Program-made: the position numbers and the translations under genes
In this document: in pieces, positions 36,351-45,095 of the stretch
How positions within the stretch are numbered: position 1 is the stretch's first letter
Layout: every line of letters begins with the position of its first letter
The notes under the pieces: model-generated
Database searches by the model: none
The model's input: the letters and a program-made list of their open reading frames with translations, nothing else
Told to the model about the DNA's origin: nothing
Source: Ruegeria_C sp041537925
GTDB taxonomy: Bacteria; Pseudomonadota; Alphaproteobacteria; Rhodobacterales; Rhodobacteraceae
Length of the DNA: 64,000 nucleotides
Assembly (NCBI RefSeq): GCF_041537925.1
Contig: NZ_JBGOSH010000013.1
Coordinates: forward strand, 62,001 to 126,000
Direction: 5' to 3'

Positions 36351-37054
36351 TCAGCGGTGTAGTCGGTCCAGAGGCTGACCGCATCGGAGCGGGCGTGGCG
36401 GTATGACGTTGCGGAGAGTTGATAGCGTCGGGGGCGAAAAAATGAGGTTGATCTGGTCATGCGCGGATAGGAACCTCTGAGCCTGCCGGCGAGATTTGAA
36501 CAGGTCCATTGTTTTCTCTCGTTTGCGAGATGGACGGTGCGAGACTTCGATCGCGTTGTTTAGGCCTTTGCGGGCCCGGTGATCAGCGACCGGAGCCCGT
36601 GTTTTGACCTGCTTGATATAGCTGCGCAATTTGTCAGTTATGACCACCCTCGGCTTGCCAATCTGCGAAACCAGTTCTTGGAGAAAGCGTTTTGCTGCTT
36701 TGGCATTGCGGCGTATTTGCACGAGAAGTTCGAGAACGTCTCCATTCTTGTCGATTGTGCGCCACAACCAATGCTTCTTGCCACGGATCGTGATCACGAC
36801 TTTAACCATGCGCCACTTGTTGTTCGGCCGCGGTCGATCCCGGTGAATGCATTCCGCGAAGTGCCGACAAAACGATTGATCCACAGCCGGATCGCTTCCA
36901 GGCTGACAATCACTCCCCGTACAGCCTATAGCTCTTCAACGTCAGCCGTGCTCAGGGCCAACCGGTGGTACGCCCAGACAGCGAACGCTATGATCTCGCG
37001 AGGGTAGCGGAAGCTCTTCAGGCCCGGCAAATCCCCGAGAACGGCCAGGTCGAA
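36351..37054 (-). pseudogene. IS6-type transposase, multiply broken
   Basis: On the minus strand the order is LPGLKSFRYPREIIAFAVWA, LALSTADVEEL, a TAG at 36926-36928, GVIVSLEAIRLWINRF, and a frameshift. VITIRGKKHWLWRTIDKNG, NAKAAKRFLQEL, VVITDKLRSYI and SAHDQINLIF follow, then another frameshift. These are the ordered blocks of an IS6-family transposase. The element abuts an IS481 fragment at its 5' end. Confidence 0.8.
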
Positions 37055-37282
37055 TGTATGAACCGCACGATCAAGGATGCCACTGTGAAACAGTATCACA
37101 ATGAGAGCCATGAACAACTGCGGCATCACCTCGCTGACTTCCTTGATGCCTACAAATACGCCCGCCGCTTGAAGACGCTCAGTTGGCTGACGCCTTACGA
37201 GTACATCTGCAAGATCTGGACTTCAGATCCGGATAGATTCATCGTGGATCCAATCCACCAGATGCCGGGACTGAACACCTAG
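37035..37282 (+). pseudogene. 3' fragment of an IS481-family transposase
   Basis: The forward frame reads NGQVECMNRTIKDATVKQYH, ADFLDAYKYARRLKTL and LTPYEYICKIWT to the stop. This is the C-terminal third of an IS481 integrase-core transposase. The upstream two thirds are missing. Confidence 0.8.
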
Positions 37283-37307
37283 TCAGCTTGCCCGCTTCGG
37301 GTATCGA

Positions 37308-38446
37308 CTAATCTGGTATTTCCACACCGATCCCAGCTGTCACCATCCGGCGGATCAGAGCAGCCTGATTCTTCACACCAACTTTTTCAAAGATGCGCAT
37401 CATGTGGGTCCGTACGGTTGCCAGCGTAGCCCCGAGGCGGGTCGCGGCAGCGGCGCGGCCATCGGCCTGCATCAGTTCCAGCGCAACCGCAGCCTCGGCT
37501 GGGGTCAGACCGAATTCCTCGCCGAGTGCGAGTGCCGACTTTCGGCGCTGCCGCATCGGATCAGACAGGATAAGCATGGCCGCTGGCTGCGGAAATCTGA
37601 GGAGTTCGGGACCCAATTCCACTGCAGGGAATGAGAATGGGATGACCTCGATAAGCAGAGTTGTTCCATCCGCACCAAGGACCTGAATATGTCCACCGCG
37701 GATCGAAGCCGTCGCCTGCTCGCAGCAAGACCCGGTAAGTCGTAGAAGGTGGTTAGTATCCTGCGCAGTAGGCAGTACGATTTCGCCCCGATCAATGCGA
37801 AGCGCACTATTGTCGGATATGATTTGGCGCGCGCAGTCATCCGCCACAATCAAACCCAATTTCAGGTCAGCAAGCAGCACGCCTGATTTTGACGTTAACC
37901 GTCCCAGTTCGCGCTCGAGCTCAAGCTTGCGCAGCGCGCAACGTATCTCAACCGATCGAATTACATGCGGAACCAATATAGCAAAGGTTTCGGCAAGATC
38001 GGTACCTTTGTCGTCGTGTCGTCGTGTCGCCGGGCCGGCTGGATGCCGATGCTGGCCCCGGCGCCTTCTTCACAAATCAGATTGGCGGCGAGGCGTTCGG
38101 CGGAATGACCGGACCGCCGCCAGAATTCGTTATGAAATTCTGACGACAAAAAGCGGTCCCGCCCGGTAAAATCGAGGCTTGTGATCATGCCGACCGGAGT
38201 GGGTTTTGTGGTTTCCAGTGTCGGGTCCTTTTGCCACCAATGCCTTTGGTAATCGGCGATAATCTCGGGGTCAGACCGGGGCGCAACCACTGCGTTGAAA
38301 TCGAGGCGCGGCATCGACAGTACCATCCACGCAGTTTCGGCTCGTGCTAGGTTGGCTATCTCATTGAGCGCAGGGCCCCAGTCGGCGCCGGCTTTCGCGG
38401 CGTCATATATGCAGCCAATAACTTGCGACGTATCCTTTTGGCCCAT
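37308..38446 (-). pseudogene. LuxR-type helix-turn-helix regulator, broken by 8-bp tandem duplication
   Basis: The 5' frame (from ATG 38446, with GAGG upstream) encodes an N-terminal sensing domain of about 150 residues. The 3' frame (to 37308) encodes the rest plus a LuxR-like helix-turn-helix (FGLTPAEAAVALELM, TRLGATLATVRTHMMRIFEK). The frames differ only because TCGTCGTG occurs twice in a row at 38011-38026. Removing one unit joins ARRHDDKGTDLAETFA in a single frame. The protein is therefore either recently inactivated or switched by repeat slippage. It diverges from the two small acidic protein genes. Confidence 0.8.
38011..38026. repeat. 8-bp tandem duplication (TCGTCGTG)x2
   Basis: Two exact 8-bp units sit inside the LuxR-type gene and cause its frameshift. 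Eight is not a multiple of three, so gain or loss of one unit toggles the reading frame. Confidence 0.9.
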
Positions 38447-38642
38447 CGCTTCGTCCTCATAGCCGTTGCTCGAAAAGTAGCACAATCGGGACCGAATTAC
38501 CATTTTCCAAGCCTTTATCAGACAAACGTCTGATGCCCAGGGCGATCGGAAACGCTATGTTTTGTGGTCTCATTGGCATCTTGGCGGCGCATATTCTACC
38601 GCCACGGCAAGAGAAATTGTTTATTATTTTATGGAGAACAAG

Positions 38643-38891
38643 ATGGCTTCCATCGACAAACGCATTGACATTAAGAAATTCGACAAAGCAACGATCAAAG
38701 AAATTTCCACTGACATCGTTCGCGCCTTAACGGAAGTAGCCGAGGCTGATCCCGACGCAGAGGGCAAGTTCCACCTAAAGATCGGACATATTAAGGTCGG
38801 CTTTAGCAGGTCCGGACACGGGAAAATCATAATCGGTGGTGGTGGCGACGACGAACCCGAAACGCCGGAAACGCCAGACGAGCGGGGCTGA
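38643..38891 (+). CDS. Small acidic protein, paralogue A
   Basis: This 82-residue protein has GGAG shortly before its ATG. The first half is a conserved block (RIDIKKFDKATIKEISTDIV, ALTE, DAEGKFHLKIG). The tail is glycine- then acid/proline-rich (GGGGDDEPETPETPDERG). I recognise no family. A second copy of the conserved block follows 95 bp later. The pair diverges from the broken LuxR-type regulator, which may have controlled it. Confidence 0.7.
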   Translation: MASIDKRIDIKKFDKATIKEISTDIVRALTEVAEADPDAEGKFHLKIGHIKVGFSRSGHGKIIIGGGGDDEPETPETPDERG

Positions 38892-38985
38892 CCAAAAAGG
38901 TGTTGCGGGCCGTTTGAGCCCGTAGCCCAGCTCACCCGCATTTTCCCAAAATCATTCTTCAAAGTTCATTTTGGCAGAGGTTACT

Positions 38986-39198
38986 ATGACCAAGAGTATC
39001 AATCAGCGAATAGATGCCAGGCAACTTGACAACGTGTCAATCGACCTCGTCAGCAGCGAAATCGTTCGTGCCCTGACCGAGACTGGTGAAGATGCACCTG
39101 ATGCGAAGTTCCGGTTTCATCTCAGGATAGGTCGGCGGCGGCACAAAAAAAAAGCGGCTGATATGTCAGGGTCATCATCAGCGATGACGAAGATGTAG
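38986..39198 (+). CDS. Small protein, paralogue B (probably degraded tail)
   Basis: The first ~45 residues match paralogue A: RIDARQLDNVSIDLVSSEIV, RALTE, PDAKFRFHLRIG. After an A9 run at 39145-39153 the sequence diverges. In another frame the codons VIISDDEDVEEPDTPDGRA resemble the acidic tail of paralogue A, so the 3' end seems frameshifted, with an additional TGA in that frame. It is either a shortened variant or a decaying copy. Confidence 0.55.
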   Translation: MTKSINQRIDARQLDNVSIDLVSSEIVRALTETGEDAPDAKFRFHLRIGRRRHKKKAADMSGSSSAMTKM

Positions 39199-39726
39199 AA
39201 GAACCAGACACGCCGGACGGGAGGGCTAGGTCCACTGCAGTTCCCTCTACGCCTCGATTGCCATGGTGGAGCGTTACTTGCGGCAACACACGCCCCCTCA
39301 AGTATGGGCCGCCACACCAAACCGTGCCGCCTGAGGAAGAAAGAAGGCCAGGATCTGTTGTGATTTTTTGATTATTGACGCGCTCGAATGCAGACGGTGA
39401 ATGGTCGCAGGTGTATTCAGTCGAGAGCCAGTTCATGATTTCTTTCTAAGGTGCACAATATCCGAAGGACATGACCCTGTTTGCAGTGTTCTTCTACGTT
39501 TGATACGGCGTGTCCTGCCATGATCTGGAATAGAGCATGCGAGAGCGAGGCGTTTCGGTGGACCACACTACGCTGAACCGTCAATCACAATGATTGTCCG
39601 ATGCTTGTTCTGGATTTTGTCCAAATATGCAGGTTCGGGCCAGTCAGGCCAACGCACACCAATAACTTGGCAATACCTCCCATATCAGTGGAACGGTGAT
39701 CCCCGCAACAACTCCCATTCTGACCG
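39199..39726. other. Spacer with IS6 fragment
   Basis: This 528-bp region has no intact gene. It contains the IS6 fragment at 39504-39593 and otherwise nothing that I recognise. Confidence 0.5.
39504..39593 (+). pseudogene. Tiny IS6-family transposase fragment
   Basis: The frame reads YGVSCHDLE, TAG at 39531-39533, then MRERGVSVDHTTLNR, matching the YRDLEEMMAERGV-VDH-TLNRW block of IS6 transposases. A TGA lies just upstream in the same frame. Only about 30 codons survive. Confidence 0.6.
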
Positions 39727-40491
39727 TCAGCAGCTGAGCTTTTTTTCTATCAGCTCGTGGTAATGGGGGATGTGGTAGTTGAGATAGTCAAGCAATTGCG
39801 GTGCCGCCTTTGCCTGTGCTTCGAACTGTGCCGCCTGACGCTGCTGTTCGCCTTCATCAATCGGACGGATGTTTGTCGCCTGGATCACGTCGCCATGCCA
39901 GCCTTCAACCTGACGCCAATCGCGTGGCACTTCGCTTTGCCAGTCAAAGGCGTGATCTGCTGCACTCAGCCCCCATTGCCACCACAGTGCGCCCATCACC
40001 CCACGAGGATCGGCGCGCACATCCTCGGCTGAAACAACCGGTGGGGCCTGTCCGGTTGCCGCAACGATCCCCTCATACAGCCATCGTTGTGCGTCGAGCC
40101 CGATCTCATTGCATGTCACTCCCGGGTCTAGCCGGTGATAGGACGCAATCGAGGCCATCGGATCGCGCAGCAGAAACCCATGGGTCAGTCGTTTGAGAAA
40201 GTCCTCGTCCTCGAGCATCTGAGGCAACACATAATAGGCCATGTCCTTGAAAAAGACCGGGCAGGATTCGGCGCGGGACAGCAGCATGTCGCGAATGTCT
40301 TCGTACCGCGTCGGGTGGCCATCCTGCACATCGAAATGCGGCATCACGCGCATTTTGCGATGGACGTAATAGTCATACATGAAAGGCTCATGGGCACAGT
40401 CCATATCCCGTCGTTCCCGCATGATCCGTTCAATTGCGGTGGACATGGATCGCGGATGAGACCAGAGCACGATGATAGGATGGGCTGTCAC
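39727..40491 (-). CDS. Sulfotransferase-like protein
   Basis: This 254-residue protein begins with IVLWSHPRSMSTAIERIM, a P-loop-like 5'-phosphosulfate-binding motif. Later come VFFKDMAYY and GFLLRDPMASIASYHR, the equivalent of the 3'-phosphate-binding RDP region. It belongs to the sulfotransferase-like group often found beside aminotransferases; the acceptor is unknown. It stands alone between IS debris and a 566-bp spacer. Confidence 0.8.
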   Translation of the reverse strand: MTAHPIIVLWSHPRSMSTAIERIMRERRDMDCAHEPFMYDYYVHRKMRVMPHFDVQDGHPTRYEDIRDMLLSRAESCPVFFKDMAYYVLPQMLEDEDFLKRLTHGFLLRDPMASIASYHRLDPGVTCNEIGLDAQRWLYEGIVAATGQAPPVVSAEDVRADPRGVMGALWWQWGLSAADHAFDWQSEVPRDWRQVEGWHGDVIQATNIRPIDEGEQQRQAAQFEAQAKAAPQLLDYLNYHIPHYHELIEKKLSC

Positions 40492-41057
40492 GGGTAAACC
40501 TCAGTGATTATTCGGCTGTTTTCTGGATCATAAGGCGCTTGGTCAAGAACTTCCGCAGCAGCCTTTGGCCCTGAGCATCTTCAACGCTTCGTTTCCATCA
40601 ATGACCCAATAGCTAATCAGTTCCAGCTGCCACGACACGAAATGACATCAACTGATTTTCGAGAAATGCGGTCTCTTGCTGCGCAAACCTGGCGCGAAAT
40701 CACACAGGTCTCAGCAGCTTAACCTCAAGATCGGTGGAATTCGTTAGCCTGTGCCAGTTAAGTTTACGGTGCCCATGAACCCAATCGAACGGCGCCGCAC
40801 CTTCGTGCTCTTGACAAGTCTGGCGCGCCTTCTCCATGTCTGTGCCGGGTCGGAAGTTCCCCGCCCTAATGAAATCGAGTGCCTCAAGAAGCAACACCTA
40901 AGACATACGCCTTACACCTTGTCATTTGTGGTCGCCGCAATTGGTTTCGGCTGTAGTTAGAATCTCATTGAGATCACAGATGACCACGCTTGTGGTTCTT
41001 TTTCAGTATGCACTTGTCCGACAAAGCATCGGCCAAAACCCGCCTTCTATTTGATCG
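40492..41057. other. Spacer with a possible small gene remnant
   Basis: No intact gene is supported in these 566 bp. On the minus strand 40787-40897 reads LLLEALDFIRAG and QEHEGAAPFDWVH, which resembles a conserved small protein containing EG-x-DWVHA. The expected continuation is missing, so it may be a truncated remnant. Confidence 0.35.
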
Positions 41058-41801
41058 CTAAAGCGTACCCATTCTATGTCTACCATCAGGACCAAGAAAG
41101 CTTGTGTGATCGGAGCCGAATGCTGCTTGGAAGGCTCTGTCAGTTTTGGCCCATTCCAAGAGTGCTTTCGCCTCTTTCAGTGCATCCGGTCCTGTGGGCG
41201 CCGCAGCGATCGCTGCGAGGATTTGTCGGAGCTTTGAGTTTTTGTCGGCAACACTCGCCCCGACCTCCAAAATAAGACCAACAACAGGCGGCGGGGTGTA
41301 GACGTAGTCCGCCCCTTGCTGAGCTTCAATTCGGGCCTGAAGCGCAGGAACAATGTCGACTGTGTCATGCACGTAAGTCCAACTGGTTGACAGCCCTTCA
41401 ATCATTGGATTGTCAGTTCCGGCTAGCATTGTGATTGGTGTCGTCTTGTAAATTACAATCGGCTTGCCCGCGGCGTAGGCAATCGAAGACTCAACGAGAC
41501 TGCCACCGTCAGGCACACGCCCATCCATGTTAAAAACCAAGCACGTGCATCGGCCAATCAATTGGTAAATGTCGAGCGAATATGTGACTTTTCGAACTAT
41601 CGAGAGCGCGATTTGCCCTACTTGCGATGAAATTTGCGGATCAAGAAGAAGAGCCATCAACTTGCCAACTTCCAGACCATCACGCTGCGGCAGGTAGGTA
41701 GTGAAACCTCCCGCCTCAAGCACGGCAGCGATATTCTGCTGCTCCCAAAGGTCTCCGACACTGAACATTGGACCAGAGCAATACGCGATCTGTTCTGACA
41801 T
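41058..41801 (-). CDS. Nucleoside 2-deoxyribosyltransferase-like protein
   Basis: This 247-residue protein matches the deoxyribosyltransferase fold: IAYCSGPMFSVGD at the N-terminus, TYLPQRDGLE, and the active-site block LVFNMDGRVPDGGSLVESSI with the nucleophile-position Glu retained. AYAAGKPIVIYKT follows. Relatives cleave or exchange the N-glycosidic bond of nucleosides or nucleotides; the fold is related to TIR and NAD-hydrolysing domains. About 70 C-terminal residues after 170 extend beyond the core. It starts 24 bp after the nucleotide-cyclase stop, so the two are co-transcribed and may share a nucleotide substrate. Confidence 0.8.
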   Translation of the reverse strand: MSEQIAYCSGPMFSVGDLWEQQNIAAVLEAGGFTTYLPQRDGLEVGKLMALLLDPQISSQVGQIALSIVRKVTYSLDIYQLIGRCTCLVFNMDGRVPDGGSLVESSIAYAAGKPIVIYKTTPITMLAGTDNPMIEGLSTSWTYVHDTVDIVPALQARIEAQQGADYVYTPPPVVGLILEVGASVADKNSKLRQILAAIAAAPTGPDALKEAKALLEWAKTDRAFQAAFGSDHTSFLGPDGRHRMGTL

Positions 41802-41825
41802 TTGGCTTAACTCCTCAAATTGAAT

Positions 41826-44800
41826 TTAAGAATTGATGGCAGTTATTATCGAAGACGCCTTCTGCACATCCGGTGTATCAGTGCCGGGTTCAAGGGCGCT
41901 TAAAACCGACGAAACCTCATTGCGAGTGCTTTCATCGTCGGCATCCAGCACTTCGGTTAAAGATAGTAAGGCGCGTAGTTCCAGTGAGCGAGCTTGGTTG
42001 GTGCGCGCCAAACTGACTGCTTCGCGAAGGCTCTCAACGGCGGTGTTGCGATCGCCCATCGAGGCCTGGATCAACCCCGATAACCGCTTCAACTCTGCAT
42101 CCCAGAAGTGTTGACCGAGCATGGCCGACAATTGCGTGCCTGTCTTCAACACGCCAAGTGCGATCTCCGGGTTACCCTGATCGGACTGAGCGGTAGCCAT
42201 AATTGAAAAGCCCAGCCCAACGGCCGATTGGCTTCCGCTCTTCGCGAGAATGGCAAGCCCGGCTTCGATATCGTGCAGGCGTTTCGCGGGCGGATCGACC
42301 TTTTGGCCCGCACGCAGTAGCAGACACAGCCCCTGCCAGAATGGTATCCCGAGGTCTGAACAGAAAGCCACCGTTTCATCTGCATTCTCGTAGGCAATCT
42401 CCTCCTCCCCACGGTAATGATGAACAAGCGCCAGGTAAGACCGTGCAGCAGCCAAGCTGAGGGCCGATTCGAGCCCCTCTGCAAGTGCCACCCCCTGGCG
42501 CGCACGCTTGAGCCCCGTCTGGGCAGCCCCCAACCACCAATGAGACGCTGCAGCGGCACCATAAGCTACGACACCTTGGTCCGTTCCGACACCATAAGTG
42601 ACATTCGCAAAATCTTCGGGTAGATAGAGCGACACGGCAGTCTCCGCATGCTCAAGCGCGTCAGCCACATCACCCAATTGGAACTTCGCGTTTGCCAATG
42701 AGGAATGGGCACGCAGCAATCCAATTCGATGATTGGCCGGCTCAGACCACGATAGGATCTGAAATGCGAAATCGCAGGCTTTTCCGCAGTCGCCTTTTCC
42801 GATCCAGTAAGCCGCCAGACCATTGAGCGCTGAAGATCTTTCATCGTAGTCATTAAGTGCTTCTGCAATGGTCAGGGCGCGCTCCCAAATCGGTACAATT
42901 TCGTCCGACCCGAAACCCCGCACTCCCATAAGCGCATTGCCAAGCAGTATCTGCAAAGAAAGCTCGGACGTGTCTCGTTCCTGAGATTCAGTTGAACCCT
43001 CCAGCGCGGCAAGAGCACGTCGGTACAGTGTCGCGGCATCTTCGACCGCCGCCTGCTTGGCAGCTATTCGCCCAGCTCTTTTGAACCACTCGGCGGCAGG
43101 CATAAACTGCTCAGATTCAAGCAGATGGTGAGCAACCACTGACGGATTCATCTCACCTAACCGCTCGAATTGGTTCATCAGCCGATCCGCTGTCAAAGAG
43201 TGAATTTGCTTGCGCCTCTGACGTAACAAAGTTCCATAAGCACCATCGCGCGTCAAAGCGTGGCGAAAGAAATAACTTCCTGGCTGGCGGTCATGCTTTC
43301 GAATTAGGTCAGCTTCCAGCAAGTGGTTGAGCGTCGCATCCAGACTTTCATCTTCAAGTTGGGAAACCGCAGCGAGAATGCTGTAATCAAAAGCCTGCCC
43401 CAGTACCGCGGCGACCTGTGCGGTGCCCTTGACGTCGCCCGGAAGTCGATCAAGCTGCTGCATGACGAGACCGTCAACTGAATTTGGGATGGACGTGTCA
43501 TCAAGGCGGTCGTCACGTATCGCTTGACGAGTCAATTCCTCAAGAAAGAGTGGGATACCTTGAGCCCGCTCGATCAGCCGCTGAATCTCGCCCGTGCTCA
43601 GGTTTCGCGTTTCGTCGATCGAATGAATCAAGCTTTGTGCGTCTTCTACAGACAGGTTCTGCAGCTCGATAGAACTGCCGAGTTGTTTCTTACCTATACC
43701 GTCGATCGCGGTTCTCGAAGTTAGAATGCACAGCAGTTTTGTAGGAGAAGTTCGTTCCAGCATCAAGTTCAACAGGTCAATCGTGGTCGCATCGCTCCAA
43801 TGTAAATCTTCACAGACCAGCACCACTGGACGTTGACTAGCCAAATACTCAATCCAGCAGGCCAGGGTTGCAAGCGTCAGCTTTCGCAGACTTTCAGGGC
43901 TCTCGGTGGACAGCAGCGACCTTTCGGGTACGCCAATCCCCAATAGACTGGCTATCACCGGAAACGCTTTAGGGGATTTGTTTTCCCAAGTTGCCAAACC
44001 ATCTCTCAACCGGCTTGCAGCTTCCTTGGGATCTTGGGGATGAGATATTCCAAGCCTTTTTAATGTCAAATCAATAATAGGATGTAGGGCTGCTCCGGTC
44101 TGAAGAACGTCACAATTGGCTTCAAGCCAGATATGCTGTGAGCCTGCCAAGCTTGCCCGAAATCTATTGATCAAAGAGCTTTTGCCCAACCCGGGTTCTC
44201 CAAAAACACCCACGCTGGCCCTCACTCCCTTTAAGACGGCCTCATATTCTGAGGATAGATGTGAAAGTTCCGAGCTTCGACCAACCAATTCTATTGATGA
44301 ACGCGCTGCGGTTCGATTCCCGGGTGACGGTAGACGAACCTGATGAAGTACCAATTTCTCTTCAAGACCCTTCAACTCGACGGGTGGTTGTGGCTTGGAA
44401 GGATATTTACCTTTTAGAAGCTGTAGTGCCGGATCGCTGGCAAAGATCGCACCGGGTTTGGCGGCTGATTGAATTCGGGCCGCAACATTGACGGTTTCAC
44501 CAAGAAGGATTTCGCCAAAACCCTTACTGCTTTGGCCCACAATCACGGTCCCCGTGTGGATACCCACACGTGCTTTTAAAGGAACCGAGAGTCTAGACCC
44601 ACCGATTTTCTCCAGTCCGTCCAGCAATTCAAACGCCGCACGAACGGCACGCTCTGCATCATTTTCCTGTGCCTGTGGATACCCAAAATAAACAAGAAGC
44701 CCGTCGCCCAGGTAATGTGCGATCCTCCCTCCAAATCTTTCAAATGTCTGGCTTCCGAATTTTTGAAAGGCCAGCATCAGACCAGCAAAATCTTCCGAGT

Positions 44801-44915
44801 CCATCTTTGTGCTGAGTTCGGTGGAGCCCACGACATCAACAAAAGTTAGCACGAGCCGCCGCCTCTCGCCATCAATCCAAGAGTCACTATGGGTGCCAGC
44901 GGAGGTCTTCGCCAT
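41826..44915 (-). CDS. Class III nucleotide cyclase fused to AAA ATPase and TPR domains
   Basis: This 1029-residue protein begins with a class III cyclase domain. The metal-binding region is FVDVVGSTELS, the second Asp is in HYLGDGLLVYFGYP, and ARVGIHTG and GETVNVAARIQ follow (residues ~20-190). Next is an ATPase with Walker A GEPGLGKSSL and Walker B-like VVLVCEDLHWSD (~210-480), then a long TPR region. This is the architecture of MalT/STAND-like signal proteins with cyclase output. There is no transmembrane segment. The ATG at 44915 is preferred over an upstream TTG. It is first in an operon with the deoxyribosyltransferase-like gene and diverges from a phosphoesterase gene. Confidence 0.92.
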   Translation of the reverse strand: MAKTSAGTHSDSWIDGERRRLVLTFVDVVGSTELSTKMDSEDFAGLMLAFQKFGSQTFERFGGRIAHYLGDGLLVYFGYPQAQENDAERAVRAAFELLDGLEKIGGSRLSVPLKARVGIHTGTVIVGQSSKGFGEILLGETVNVAARIQSAAKPGAIFASDPALQLLKGKYPSKPQPPVELKGLEEKLVLHQVRLPSPGNRTAARSSIELVGRSSELSHLSSEYEAVLKGVRASVGVFGEPGLGKSSLINRFRASLAGSQHIWLEANCDVLQTGAALHPIIDLTLKRLGISHPQDPKEAASRLRDGLATWENKSPKAFPVIASLLGIGVPERSLLSTESPESLRKLTLATLACWIEYLASQRPVVLVCEDLHWSDATTIDLLNLMLERTSPTKLLCILTSRTAIDGIGKKQLGSSIELQNLSVEDAQSLIHSIDETRNLSTGEIQRLIERAQGIPLFLEELTRQAIRDDRLDDTSIPNSVDGLVMQQLDRLPGDVKGTAQVAAVLGQAFDYSILAAVSQLEDESLDATLNHLLEADLIRKHDRQPGSYFFRHALTRDGAYGTLLRQRRKQIHSLTADRLMNQFERLGEMNPSVVAHHLLESEQFMPAAEWFKRAGRIAAKQAAVEDAATLYRRALAALEGSTESQERDTSELSLQILLGNALMGVRGFGSDEIVPIWERALTIAEALNDYDERSSALNGLAAYWIGKGDCGKACDFAFQILSWSEPANHRIGLLRAHSSLANAKFQLGDVADALEHAETAVSLYLPEDFANVTYGVGTDQGVVAYGAAAASHWWLGAAQTGLKRARQGVALAEGLESALSLAAARSYLALVHHYRGEEEIAYENADETVAFCSDLGIPFWQGLCLLLRAGQKVDPPAKRLHDIEAGLAILAKSGSQSAVGLGFSIMATAQSDQGNPEIALGVLKTGTQLSAMLGQHFWDAELKRLSGLIQASMGDRNTAVESLREAVSLARTNQARSLELRALLSLTEVLDADDESTRNEVSSVLSALEPGTDTPDVQKASSIITAINS

Positions 44916-45095
44916 AAGGTGGCCTTCGCGCAAAACTTAAAATTCTCTACCGGAAGCATTCCAGAGACGCTGTCAGCAAACACGGAAAGTTGCCGCAAGG
45001 TCAAGTTTTGTGATACATAAGACGGATAGTCAGACCACGCGCCGATGCATTGAAGTAAAGCTTGGCGTGTAGATAATATTTGTATTGGATACGTA

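Noticed and set aside
36965..37282. Stand-alone forward gene of 105 codons
   Set aside because: It is only the C-terminal piece of an IS481 transposase; its first codons are antisense IS6 sequence.
38643..39198. RiPP precursor pair
   Set aside because: Leader-like conservation is present, but no modifying enzyme, protease or exporter is nearby.
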